Positions 38,346 to 47,219 of a DNA stretch of 64,000 bases are shown here, in pieces. Both the position numbers and the translations under genes were made by a program. The notes under the pieces were generated by a model. The model worked only from the letters and a program-made list of their open reading frames with translations, was not told the DNA's origin and ran no database searches. Source of the DNA: Phreatobacter cathodiphilus (lineage in GTDB: Bacteria; Pseudomonadota; Alphaproteobacteria; Rhizobiales; Phreatobacteraceae); NCBI RefSeq assembly GCF_003008515.1, contig NZ_CP027668.1, forward strand, positions 2,782,001 through 2,846,000. Direction: 5' to 3'. Within the stretch, counting starts at the first letter, position 1; each line of letters begins with the position of its first letter.

Positions 38346-39098
38346 ATGGCCTTCGACTTCAAGGGAAAGCGCGTCGTGGTCTGCGGCGGCAGCCGCGGCA
38401 TCGGCCGCTCGATTGCGCTCGGCTTCGCGGCGGCGGGTGCCGCGGTCTCGATCTGCGCGCGCGGCGAGGACGGGCTCAAGGCCACCGCCGCCGAGATGGG
38501 CGCGCTCGGCGCCGTCACCCATTTCGCCGCCTGCGACCTCGCCGACGGGGCCGCCATCGCCGCCTATGTTCCCGCCGCCGCCAAGGCGCTCGGCGGCATC
38601 GACGTTCTCGTCAACAACGCCTCCGGTTTCGGCATGGGCGACACCGAGGACGGCTGGGCCAAGGGCTTCAACGTCGACGTCATGGCGACGGTGCGCGCCA
38701 GCCAGGCGGCGCTGACCTTCCTGGAGGCGTCGAAGGGCTCCTCCATCGTCAACATCGCCTCGATCTCGGGCTACCGGCCCTCGGTCCGCACGGCCGCCTA
38801 TGCGGCGGTCAAGGCGGCGGTGATCCAGTACACGACGAGCCAGGCCGCGGCTCTCGCGCCGAAGGGGATCCGCGTCAATTGCGTGGCGCCGGGCTCCATC
38901 GAGTTTCCGGGCGGCACCTGGGAGGCCCGGCGCACCTCCGACCCTGCCCTTTACAACAAGGTGCTGGGCGCCATCCCCTTCAACCGCCTCGGCACGCCCG
39001 AGGAGATCGCCAGCGTCGTCATGTTCCTCGCCTCGCCCCACGCAAGCTGGATGACGGCGCAGACGCTGGTGGTGGATGGCGGACAGTTGCTGGGCTGA
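38346..39098 (+). CDS. Short-chain dehydrogenase/reductase
   Basis: The 250-residue classical SDR shows the cofactor motif GGSRGIGRSI, the NNAS motif (LVNNASGFGMG), the catalytic serine in SISGYRP and Y-A-A-V-K in TAAYAAVKAAV. It ends in the family-typical SWMTAQTLVVDGGQLLG. It likely reduces or oxidises a hydroxyl/keto group with NAD(P). GGGAG lies upstream of the ATG. It is convergent with the aldehyde dehydrogenase gene across a shared terminator. Confidence 0.9.
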   Translation: MAFDFKGKRVVVCGGSRGIGRSIALGFAAAGAAVSICARGEDGLKATAAEMGALGAVTHFAACDLADGAAIAAYVPAAAKALGGIDVLVNNASGFGMGDTEDGWAKGFNVDVMATVRASQAALTFLEASKGSSIVNIASISGYRPSVRTAAYAAVKAAVIQYTTSQAAALAPKGIRVNCVAPGSIEFPGGTWEARRTSDPALYNKVLGAIPFNRLGTPEEIASVVMFLASPHASWMTAQTLVVDGGQLLG

Positions 39099-39103
39099 AA
39101 CAG

Positions 39104-39129
39104 AAAGGGCGGGCCATGGCCCGCCCTTT
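39104..39129. terminator. Bidirectional terminator hairpin
   Basis: A 12-bp GC-rich perfect stem (39104-39115 with 39118-39129) lies between the convergent SDR and aldehyde dehydrogenase stops. U-tracts are short on both sides, so termination strength is uncertain. Confidence 0.7.
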
Positions 39130-39147
39130 CGATCCCGTTCGCCGACG

Positions 39148-40593
39148 TCAGGCCAGCGTGTAGGCCGTCTTCACCGTGGTGTAGAACTCGCGGGCATAGG
39201 CGCCCTGTTCGCGCGGGCCGTAGCTCGAGCCCTTCCGGCCGCCGAACGGCACGTGATAGTCGACGCCCGCGGTCGGCAGGTTGACCATCACCATGCCGGC
39301 CTCCGAGTTGCGCTTGAAGTGCGAGGCATATTTCAGCGAGGTCGTGCAGATGCCCGCCGACAGGCCGAACTCCGTGTCGTTGGCGATCGCCAGCGCCTCG
39401 TCGTAATTCTTCGCACGGACGACCGCCGCCACCGGCCCGAAGATCTCCTCGCGGGCGATGCGCATCGAGTTGGTCACCTCCGTGAACAGCGCCGGCTGCA
39501 GGTAGAAGCCGGGATTGTCGCGGTTCAGCCGCTCGCCGCCCCAGTGGAGCTTCGCGCCCTCGTCGCGGCCGATGGCGATGTACTTCTCGTCCTGGCCGAG
39601 CTGGCTCTCGTCCACCACCGGGCCGATATGGGTGCCGGCCTTCATGGCGTCGTCCACCACGAGGCCCTTCATCCGCTCCGTCAGGGCGTCGACGAAGCGG
39701 TCGTGAATGCCCTCGGTGACGATGAGGCGCGAGGAGGCGGTGCAGCGCTGTCCCGTCGAGAAGAAGGCACCGTTGGCGGCGCATTCCACTGCGGTCGCCA
39801 GATCCGCATCGTCCAGCACGACGAGCGGGTTCTTGCCGCCCATTTCGAGCTGCACCTTCTTCATCGGCGTGGAGGCGACGCAGGCGGCGGCCACCTTGCG
39901 GCCGGTGGCGACCGAGCCCGTGAAGGAAATGGCGGCGACGTCCGGGTGCTCGAGCATCGCCTGGCCGACCACCGAGCCGCGGCCCATGACGATGTTGAGC
40001 ACGCCCTTCGGCAGGCCGGCGCGGTTGAGGATGTCCACCAGCGCCCAGGCCGAGCCCGGCACGAGGTCGGCCGGCTTGATGACGACGGTGTTGCCGTAGG
40101 CCAGCGCCGGGGCGAGCTTCCAGGCGGGAATGGCGATGGGGAAGTTCCACGGCGTGATCATGCCGACGACGCCGACCGCCTCGCGGGTGATCTCGATGCC
40201 GACGCCGGGACGGATGGAGTTCACCAGCTCGCCGTTCAGGCGCAGCGCCTCGCCGGCGAAGAAGGAGAGGATCTGGCCGGCGCGGGTGGCCTCGCCGATG
40301 CCCTCCGGCAGGGTCTTGCCCTCCTCGCGGGACAGCAGCGCGCCGAGTTCCTCCTTGCGCGCCATCACCTCGTTGGAGGCCTTCATCAGCACGTCGTAGC
40401 GCAGTTGCGGGTTGGAGCGGCTCCAGGCGGGGAAGGCTTCCTTGGCGGCGGCGACGGCGGCCTTCAGGTCCTCGACGGAGCCTTGCGCATATTCACCCAC
40501 CACCTCGTTGGTGTTGGACGGGTTGAGGTTCGGCGCGGCCTTGGCCGGATTGACGAATTCGCCGGCAATGAAATTGCGGAACACGGTGGTCAT
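39148..40593 (-). CDS. NAD(P)-dependent aldehyde dehydrogenase, possibly 2,5-dioxovalerate (ketoglutarate semialdehyde) type
   Basis: The 481-residue enzyme has the catalytic cysteine at about C284 in FFSTGQRCTASSRL, the active-site glutamate in LEMGGKNPLVV and the Asn-containing TPWNFPIAIPAWKLAPAL block. Overall style (MTTVFRNFIAGEFV and the YHVPFGGRKGSSYGPREQG end) resembles enzymes of the alpha-ketoglutaric semialdehyde dehydrogenase group, used in sugar and proline-type catabolism. GGAGG 7 nt before ATG 40593 fixes the start; the longer in-frame extension upstream is spurious. Substrate assignment is moderate. Confidence 0.9.
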   Translation of the reverse strand: MTTVFRNFIAGEFVNPAKAAPNLNPSNTNEVVGEYAQGSVEDLKAAVAAAKEAFPAWSRSNPQLRYDVLMKASNEVMARKEELGALLSREEGKTLPEGIGEATRAGQILSFFAGEALRLNGELVNSIRPGVGIEITREAVGVVGMITPWNFPIAIPAWKLAPALAYGNTVVIKPADLVPGSAWALVDILNRAGLPKGVLNIVMGRGSVVGQAMLEHPDVAAISFTGSVATGRKVAAACVASTPMKKVQLEMGGKNPLVVLDDADLATAVECAANGAFFSTGQRCTASSRLIVTEGIHDRFVDALTERMKGLVVDDAMKAGTHIGPVVDESQLGQDEKYIAIGRDEGAKLHWGGERLNRDNPGFYLQPALFTEVTNSMRIAREEIFGPVAAVVRAKNYDEALAIANDTEFGLSAGICTTSLKYASHFKRNSEAGMVMVNLPTAGVDYHVPFGGRKGSSYGPREQGAYAREFYTTVKTAYTLA

Positions 40594-40742
40594 GGGGTTG
40601 CCTCCTCGCCGGATGACGCGGACCCGGTTCGGACACGCCGGTCCGTCCGATCCGTCTCGGGGGCGGCACAGAACCACAATCGGAAGGCGGCGACCAGACC
40701 GCCGGCCATGCGTGGCGAGCGGCCCGGCCTCGCAGGCAACGC

Positions 40743-41330
40743 TCAGCGCGCCGCGGCGCCGGCGGCGCGCATGTCGGCGAGGAGGGCCGCGACCTTGGCC
40801 TCGTCCAGGCGGTCGACCATGCCGATCAGGGTGTCCCGCACCGGCTTCACGCCGATGAAGGCGAGGATGTTGCGCTTCAGCGCGGCGAGGCCGTGGGCGA
40901 AGAAGAACCAGCGATAGGCGAAGGCGGGCATGCCCATGGTGACGACCACGTGGGCGCTGCGCCCGCTCATCAGCTTCTCGGGGAACCCCTTGTCCCGGTA
41001 GCGGAAGGCGAAGCCCGGCCGGCAGACCTGCTCGAAGAAGGCCTTCAGCAGGGCCGGCATGGCACCGAGCCACAGGGGGTGGACGATGAGCCAGTGCTCC
41101 GCCCAGGCCAGGGTCTCCTGCGCCGTGGCAACGTCGCCCTGGCCGGAACCCGTCTCGAAATCTGCCTGGGTGCGCAGATGCGGGATGTCCATGGCGGCGA
41201 TGTCGATCACCCGGACGGCATGGCCGGCATCCTCCGCGCCTTCGGCATAGGCCCGCGCCAGCCGGCGGCAGAGCCGCTCGGGCGCGGGGTCGGGATGACC
41301 GACGATGACGGCGATGCGGCGCCCGGCCAC
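40743..41330 (-). CDS. Flavodoxin-fold NAD(P)H quinone oxidoreductase-like protein
   Basis: The 195-residue protein belongs to the NAD(P)H dehydrogenase (quinone)/modulator of drug activity family. AVIVGHPDPAPERLCRRLARAY is the FMN phosphate-binding start, HWLIVHPLWLGAMPALLKAFFEQV the active-site block and KLMSGRSAHVVVTMGMP follows. It probably reduces quinones or related electrophiles with FMN. The start is GTG 41330, 3 nt after the phasin stop, so it is co-transcribed with the phasin gene. Confidence 0.85.
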   Translation of the reverse strand: MAGRRIAVIVGHPDPAPERLCRRLARAYAEGAEDAGHAVRVIDIAAMDIPHLRTQADFETGSGQGDVATAQETLAWAEHWLIVHPLWLGAMPALLKAFFEQVCRPGFAFRYRDKGFPEKLMSGRSAHVVVTMGMPAFAYRWFFFAHGLAALKRNILAFIGVKPVRDTLIGMVDRLDEAKVAALLADMRAAGAAAR

Positions 41331-41333
41331 GGC

Positions 41334-41648
41334 TCAGGTCCTTTTGTCCGGCAGTGCGGCCTCGGCCGCCGCCTCGGCGACCTCGTGCAGGTGCATGGCC
41401 TCGTCGGCATAGGCGCCCATGGTCTCGGCGGCGAAGCGCAGTTCCACCTCGATGAACTCGAGCGGCGAATTGACCCGCGACCAGGCACGGATGCGCTCGC
41501 CATGCGCCTTGAGCCGCTCGGCGGCGAAATCGCGCAGTTCCGCGCCGACGGCGGTGGCCACCGCCGGCAGGGTGGCGACGAAGGTCAGGGCATCGTCGGC
41601 GCTGCGGGGCATGTCGTGCCGCTCGTCGGCGGGCGTCCTGGCAAGCAT
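41334..41648 (-). CDS. Phasin-family protein
   Basis: This 104-residue, helical, alanine-rich protein (LPAVATAVGAELRDFAAERLKAHGERIRAW, then EFIEVELRFAAETMGAYADEAMHLHEVA) resembles alphaproteobacterial phasins, which coat polyhydroxyalkanoate granules. No PHA synthase gene is in the window. GGAGG precedes ATG 41648; longer in-frame versions reaching 41744 are not supported. It leads a two-gene operon with the quinone reductase-like gene. Confidence 0.75.
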   Translation of the reverse strand: MLARTPADERHDMPRSADDALTFVATLPAVATAVGAELRDFAAERLKAHGERIRAWSRVNSPLEFIEVELRFAAETMGAYADEAMHLHEVAEAAAEAALPDKRT

Positions 41649-41803
41649 GGCAACCTCCATCTGGCGTGACGGATTCATCCATGCACCGGGCCGGGGCAGA
41701 GGTCGCTGCGCTGGATCAAGCGGCGCGCGCGGCGGATCGACCATAGACGCGCCGCGGCCTAGACTTCGCCGCCGCCCGCCGCCCTGCCTGCATCGGAACC
41801 CTC

Positions 41804-42610
41804 ATGCCGCCGTCCATTCCCCTCCTCGCCGCCAATGCCGAGCAGCTCGCTTCGCCCTCCTATCGCCTGCCCGCCCTCGACCAGGATTTCCTCCTCGCCG
41901 ACGAACAGCGCGGCGTCCGCTTCATGCTCGAATACGCCAAGGCCGAGCAGGCCCTGCGGCGCTGGAGCGTGAAGTCGACCATCGTCGTCTTCGGCAGCAC
42001 GCGCGTGCGCGAGAACGACAACCCGCGCCACGCCGCCTGGTATGCGGCCGCGCGCGCCTTCGGCCGCATCGCCTCGCAGCACGGCGGCGCCCTGAACCTC
42101 GGGGCAAGAGAGCGCGAGAACGTCATCGCCACCGGCGGAGGGCCCGGCCTGATGGAGGCCGCCAATCGCGGGGCCGCCGACATCGGCGCGCCGTCCATCG
42201 GCTTCAACATCCGCCTGCCGCACGAGCAGGAGCCCAACCCCTATTCGACCCCCGAACTCACTTTCCTCTTCCACTACTTCGCCATGCGGAAGATGCACCT
42301 CGCCATGCGCGCCAATGCCCTGGTGGTGTTCCCCGGCGGCTTCGGCACCTTCGACGAGCTGTTCGAGATCCTCGCTCTCGTGCAGACCGGCAAGATGCGG
42401 CGGGTTCCCGTCGTCCTCTTCGACGAGGATTACTGGCGCGCCGTCGTCAATTTCGAAGCGCTCGCCGACGGCGGCATGATCGCGGAAGCCGACCTCGCCC
42501 TCCTGCAGTTCGCCGACACGCCCCAGCAGGTCTGGGAGCGGATCGCCAACGCCTCGGGCATCGCGCCCTACCGAGACCCGGTCGCCCCGGGCGAGATGGG
42601 AGAAGGCTGA
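41804..42610 (+). CDS. LOG-family (TIGR00730) nucleotide phosphoribohydrolase-like protein
   Basis: The 268-residue Rossmann-fold protein has the two LOG motifs: GGGPGLMEAANRGA and PGGFGTFDELFEIL (P177 onwards). Family members release a base from nucleoside monophosphates; some make cytokinins, while others hydrolyse purine or pyrimidine nucleotides. The roughly 60-residue N-terminal extension places it in the larger subgroup, whose physiological substrate is less clear. The stop overlaps the next start (TGATG), coupling it to the beta-CASP hydrolase. Confidence 0.85.
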   Translation: MPPSIPLLAANAEQLASPSYRLPALDQDFLLADEQRGVRFMLEYAKAEQALRRWSVKSTIVVFGSTRVRENDNPRHAAWYAAARAFGRIASQHGGALNLGARERENVIATGGGPGLMEAANRGAADIGAPSIGFNIRLPHEQEPNPYSTPELTFLFHYFAMRKMHLAMRANALVVFPGGFGTFDELFEILALVQTGKMRRVPVVLFDEDYWRAVVNFEALADGGMIAEADLALLQFADTPQQVWERIANASGIAPYRDPVAPGEMGEG

Positions 42611-44208
42611 TGGCCCTGCGCATCCACGTCCTCGGCGCCGCCCACGTCGTCACAGGTTCCTGCTATCTCTTCGAGGCGGGCGGCCGGCGCATCCTCGTCG
42701 ACTGCGGCATGTTCCAGGGCACCAAGACGCTCAAGGCGCTGAACTACGGACCCTTCCCCTTCGAGGCCGAGCGGCTGGACGCGGTCCTTCTCACCCATGC
42801 CCACATCGACCATTCCGGCCTCATCCCGAAGCTCGTCAAGGCGGGCTATCGCGGGCCGATCTACGCGACCCGCCCGACCATCGACCTCTGCTCGATCATG
42901 CTGCCGGATTCCGGCCACATCCAGGAAATGGAGGTCGAGCAGCTCAACCGGCGCAATGCGCGCAGCGGCGGCGAGCCCGTCGAGCCGATCTACACCGCCG
43001 AGGACGCCGTCGCGGCCATGGTGCAGTTCCGCCCGGTCGACTACGGCCGCTGGCTCGACCTCGGCGGCGGCGGCCGCGCCCGCTGGTGGAACGCCGGCCA
43101 CATGCTCGGTTCCGCCTCCATCGAGATGGAATTCGCCGGCGCCGGCGGCGACGAGAAGCCGATGCGCGTCCTCATGTCCGGCGACCTCGGGCCCGACGCG
43201 AAGCTCTTTCATCCCGACCCCGACGGGCCGGTCGACCTCGACCTCGTCGTCTGCGAGGCGACCTATGGCGATCGCGACCGTCCCGACACCACCGTCGGCG
43301 ACCGGCGTGCGGAGCTTGCGGAAGAGGTGCGCGCCGCCCATGCCCGCGGCGGGCCGCTGCTCATCCCCTGCTTCGCCGTGGAGCGGACACAGGAGATCCT
43401 CGCCGACCTGCTCGACCTGATGGACCAGGGCGCCGTGCCCCGGGCACCGATCTTCCTCGATTCCCCGCTCGCCATCCGCGCCACCGAGGTCTTCCGACGG
43501 CACGCGGGGATGCTGGAGGCGGGCGGCGCGCTGGCGCGGATCGATACCGCGCCCGACGTGCGCTTCACCGAGAGCGTCGACCAGAGCAAGGCGCTGGCAA
43601 GGCTCAGGGGCTTCCACATCGTCATCGCCGCCAGCGGCATGGCGGAGGCCGGGCGCATCCGCCACCACCTGAAGAACCACCTCTGGCGATCCACCACCAC
43701 GGTGCTCTTCGTCGGTTACCAGGCGGAGGGCACGCTCGGCCGCATCCTTCGCGACGGTGCGCCCTCGGTGACCATCCACGGCGACGCCGTCAGGGTGAAG
43801 GCGGCCATCCGCATCATCGAGAGCTATTCCGGCCATGCCGACCGCGGCGAAGTCCTCGCCTGGCTGAAGGAACGGGGACCGATCCGCGGCGCGGTCGCGC
43901 TCGTCCACGCGGAGGAACGCGCTCTCCAGGCCTTCGCGCCCGTGGTCGGCACCGAGGTCGTCTCCCCGGACAAGGTCCTCACCCCGCGCCTCGAGGACAT
44001 CATCGAGCTCGACCGCGGCACGGCACGGCTCGTCCTGCCGGCCCATCCCCGCCGTCTGCCTCCCGAGAAGGTGTCCGGCCCCGACTGGCACAACGACTCC
44101 GCCAGCTTTCTCCTCGACCTCAAGGACGCGCTGGACCGCGCGGCGGACGACCGCGCCCGCGGCGTGATCCTCAGGCGGCTGAAGAAGGCGCTCGCCGAGG
44201 CGACCTGA
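42610..44208 (+). CDS. Beta-CASP metallo-hydrolase, probable RNase (CPSF-73/Ysh1-like)
   Basis: The 532-residue enzyme has the metallo-beta-lactamase motif LLTHAHIDHSG (H63, H65, D67, H68), then WWNAGHMLGSASIE, MSGDLGPD, VVCEATYGDRDR, and the beta-CASP blocks with IVIAASGMAEAGRIRHHLKNHL and SYSGHADRGEVLAWL. These are the family's RNA-processing motifs, and the two zinc ligands sets look complete. It may be an exo/endoribonuclease. The start ATG overlaps the previous stop by 1 nt. Confidence 0.9.
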   Translation: MALRIHVLGAAHVVTGSCYLFEAGGRRILVDCGMFQGTKTLKALNYGPFPFEAERLDAVLLTHAHIDHSGLIPKLVKAGYRGPIYATRPTIDLCSIMLPDSGHIQEMEVEQLNRRNARSGGEPVEPIYTAEDAVAAMVQFRPVDYGRWLDLGGGGRARWWNAGHMLGSASIEMEFAGAGGDEKPMRVLMSGDLGPDAKLFHPDPDGPVDLDLVVCEATYGDRDRPDTTVGDRRAELAEEVRAAHARGGPLLIPCFAVERTQEILADLLDLMDQGAVPRAPIFLDSPLAIRATEVFRRHAGMLEAGGALARIDTAPDVRFTESVDQSKALARLRGFHIVIAASGMAEAGRIRHHLKNHLWRSTTTVLFVGYQAEGTLGRILRDGAPSVTIHGDAVRVKAAIRIIESYSGHADRGEVLAWLKERGPIRGAVALVHAEERALQAFAPVVGTEVVSPDKVLTPRLEDIIELDRGTARLVLPAHPRRLPPEKVSGPDWHNDSASFLLDLKDALDRAADDRARGVILRRLKKALAEAT

Positions 44209-44310
44209 GCGGCCGGGACCGCGGGTTCCTGTCATGCCCGCTGTCCCCTTCCGCAATCCCCGGAAACAATCCTAGTCTGCGCACCCCTGGAGACTGCCCC
44301 CGGACCGCTC

Positions 44311-45504
44311 ATGCCCAGACCGCGCCCCTCGACCGCGCTCGACCATATCCGCGTCCTCGACCTGACGCGGGTGCGCGCCGGTCCCACCTGCTGCCGCGTG
44401 CTGGCCGATTTCGGTGCCGACGTGATCAAGGTGGAGGCGCCGCCCGGCGTCGATCCCAACGAAAACATGTCGGGCGACCGGCACGGCTTCGACATGCAGA
44501 ACCTGCATCGCAACAAGCGCTCGCTCACACTCAACCTGAAGACGGAGGAGGGCCGCGCCGTCTTCCTGAAGCTGGTCGAGACCGCTGATGTCGTCGTCGA
44601 GAACTACCGACCCGACGTGAAGGACCGGCTTGGCATCGGCTACGAGGCGCTGAAATCGGTCAATCCGCGCATCATCCTCGCCTCGGTCTCGGGCTTCGGC
44701 CAGACCGGCCCCTACCGCACCCGCGCCGGCTTCGACCAGATCGCGCAGGGGATGGGCGGCCTTATGGCGATCACCGGCCATGCCGGCCAGGGGCCGATGC
44801 GCGCCGGCATCGCCGTCGCCGATTCCGCCGCGGGGGTCTATGCCGCCACCGGCATCCTCGTCGCCCTCGCCGAGCGCGAGAAATCCGGCGAGGGCCAGTG
44901 GGTGCAGACCTCGCTGCTGCAGGCCATGATCGCCATGTGCGACTTCCAGGCCGCCGTCTACACGGTGGACGGCAAGGTGCCGCCGCAGAACGGCAACGAC
45001 CACCCGCATTCGACGCCCATGGGCGTGCTGCCGACCGCCGACGGCTACATCAATGTCGGCGTTGGCGGCGAAGGCCAGTGGAAGAGCTTCTGCAAGGCGG
45101 TCGGCCGCGACGATCTCGCCGCCCATCCCGACTATGCCAACGCCAAGCAGCGCTTCAGGAACCGGCCGGCGCTGATGGGCCTTCTCGGCGACCTGTTCCG
45201 CACCGAGCCGACGGCGCACTGGCTGGAGCGGCTCGAAAGCGAAGGGGTTCCCGCCGGGCCGATCTACACCATGGACGAGGTCTTCGCCGATCCGCAGGTC
45301 GACCATCTCGGCATGGCCGTGCCGGTGCGCCACCACGCCCGCGGCGACATCCGCCTCATCGCCCAGCCCCTCGTCATGTCCCGCACGCCGCCCGCCATCG
45401 AGACGCCGGTGGCGGAGCCCGGAGAGCACAGCGCCGAGGTGCTGGCCGAGGCCGGCTTCTCCACCCACGAAATCGAGCGCCTGCGCGCCGCCCGTATCGT
45501 CTGA
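44311..45504 (+). CDS. CaiB/BaiF-type (family III) CoA-transferase
   Basis: The 397-residue enzyme moves CoA between carboxylic acids. Family blocks are RVLDLTRVRAGPTCCRVLADFGADVIKVE at the N-terminus, ENYRPDVKDRLGIGYEAL, and VSGFGQTGPYRTRAGFDQIAQGMGG; the expected catalytic Asp lies in the MAGIAVADSAAG-type region as RAGIAVADSAAG. It is the first gene of a run of eight plus-strand genes ending at 53196 and sits 26 nt before the enoyl-CoA hydratase. It would activate the pathway's acid substrate as a CoA thioester. Confidence 0.93.
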   Translation: MPRPRPSTALDHIRVLDLTRVRAGPTCCRVLADFGADVIKVEAPPGVDPNENMSGDRHGFDMQNLHRNKRSLTLNLKTEEGRAVFLKLVETADVVVENYRPDVKDRLGIGYEALKSVNPRIILASVSGFGQTGPYRTRAGFDQIAQGMGGLMAITGHAGQGPMRAGIAVADSAAGVYAATGILVALAEREKSGEGQWVQTSLLQAMIAMCDFQAAVYTVDGKVPPQNGNDHPHSTPMGVLPTADGYINVGVGGEGQWKSFCKAVGRDDLAAHPDYANAKQRFRNRPALMGLLGDLFRTEPTAHWLERLESEGVPAGPIYTMDEVFADPQVDHLGMAVPVRHHARGDIRLIAQPLVMSRTPPAIETPVAEPGEHSAEVLAEAGFSTHEIERLRAARIV

Positions 45505-45530
45505 TTTTCGCCCGACAAGGATCTGCTGCC

Positions 45531-46334
<804 letters not shown>

Positions 46335-46345
46335 GGAGCAAGGCC

Positions 46346-47119
46346 ATGGATCTCGGACTCGCGGGCAGGAAGGTCATCGTCACTGGTGCGTCCAAGGGTA
46401 TCGGCCAGGCCTGTGCCGAGGTCTTCGCCGCCGAGGGCGCCCATGTCGTCATGGTGGCGCGCGACGCGACCCGGCTCGCCGCCGCGGCCGCCCAGATCCA
46501 GGCCCGCCACCAGGGCCCGGTCGAGATCACGTCCGCCGATCTGTCGCGGCCTGCCGAGCGGGAGGCCCTCTGGGCCAACCATCCCGACGCCGACATCCTC
46601 GTCAACAATGCCGGCGCCATCCCCGCCGGCGGCCTTCTCGACCTCTCCATGGAGACGTGGGAGGATGCCTGGGCGCTGAAGGTGATGGGCTATATCCATC
46701 TCACCAAGCTCGCCCTCGCCGCCATGAAGGAGCGCAAGAGCGGCGTCATCGTCAACATCATCGGCATGGCCGGCCGCCTGCCCCGCTACGACTATGTCTG
46801 CGGCGGCGCCGGCAACGCCGCGCTGATGGCGTTCACGGGGGCCGCAGGCGGCAAGTCGCAGGAATGGGGCGTGCGCATCTTCGGCATCAACCCCGCAGGC
46901 ACCCGCACCGACCGCATCGTCGCCCTGTCCAAACAAAGGGCAATTGCCGCCTTCGGCGACGAAAGCCGCTGGGAAGAGATGCTCACCGGCCTGCCGCTCG
47001 GCCGGCTCATCGACCCCAGGGAGATCGCCAATGCGGCGGCGTTTCTCGCCTCGCCCGCCTGCGGCTATGTCTCCGGCGCGACACTCGACGTCGACGGCGG
47101 ACTGGCATTCAGGTCCTGA
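46346..47119 (+). CDS. Atypical SDR lacking the canonical Ser-Tyr-Lys triad
   Basis: The 257-residue SDR keeps the cofactor motif TGASKGIGQ and the NNAG motif (ILVNNAGAIPAGG), so it probably binds NAD(P). The active site is altered: the serine region reads VNIIGMAGR without serine, and the tyrosines at 148 and 150 (PRYDYVCGGAGNAALM) are not followed by lysine at the +4 position, where C152 and G154 occur. An Asn (N157) lies nearby. It may catalyse a different reaction or be regulatory. The C-terminus SPACGYVSGATLDVDGGLAFRS is normal. It lies between the hydratase and the gamma-glutamyltransferase-like gene. Confidence 0.86.
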   Translation: MDLGLAGRKVIVTGASKGIGQACAEVFAAEGAHVVMVARDATRLAAAAAQIQARHQGPVEITSADLSRPAEREALWANHPDADILVNNAGAIPAGGLLDLSMETWEDAWALKVMGYIHLTKLALAAMKERKSGVIVNIIGMAGRLPRYDYVCGGAGNAALMAFTGAAGGKSQEWGVRIFGINPAGTRTDRIVALSKQRAIAAFGDESRWEEMLTGLPLGRLIDPREIANAAAFLASPACGYVSGATLDVDGGLAFRS

Positions 47120-47219
47120 GCCCGGCGCCCTGCCGCTTGGCTCATGTCTTGCTTATGATACAAGCCTCCGCGGAGGCAGTCCTCGGCCGCATGTCGGCTG
47201 GGGAATGGAAGGATAGCCC

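Noticed and set aside
41334..41744. Extended phasin starting at 41744
   Set aside because: GGAGG sits just before ATG 41648, and the extra N-terminal residues are proline/arginine-rich with no phasin resemblance.
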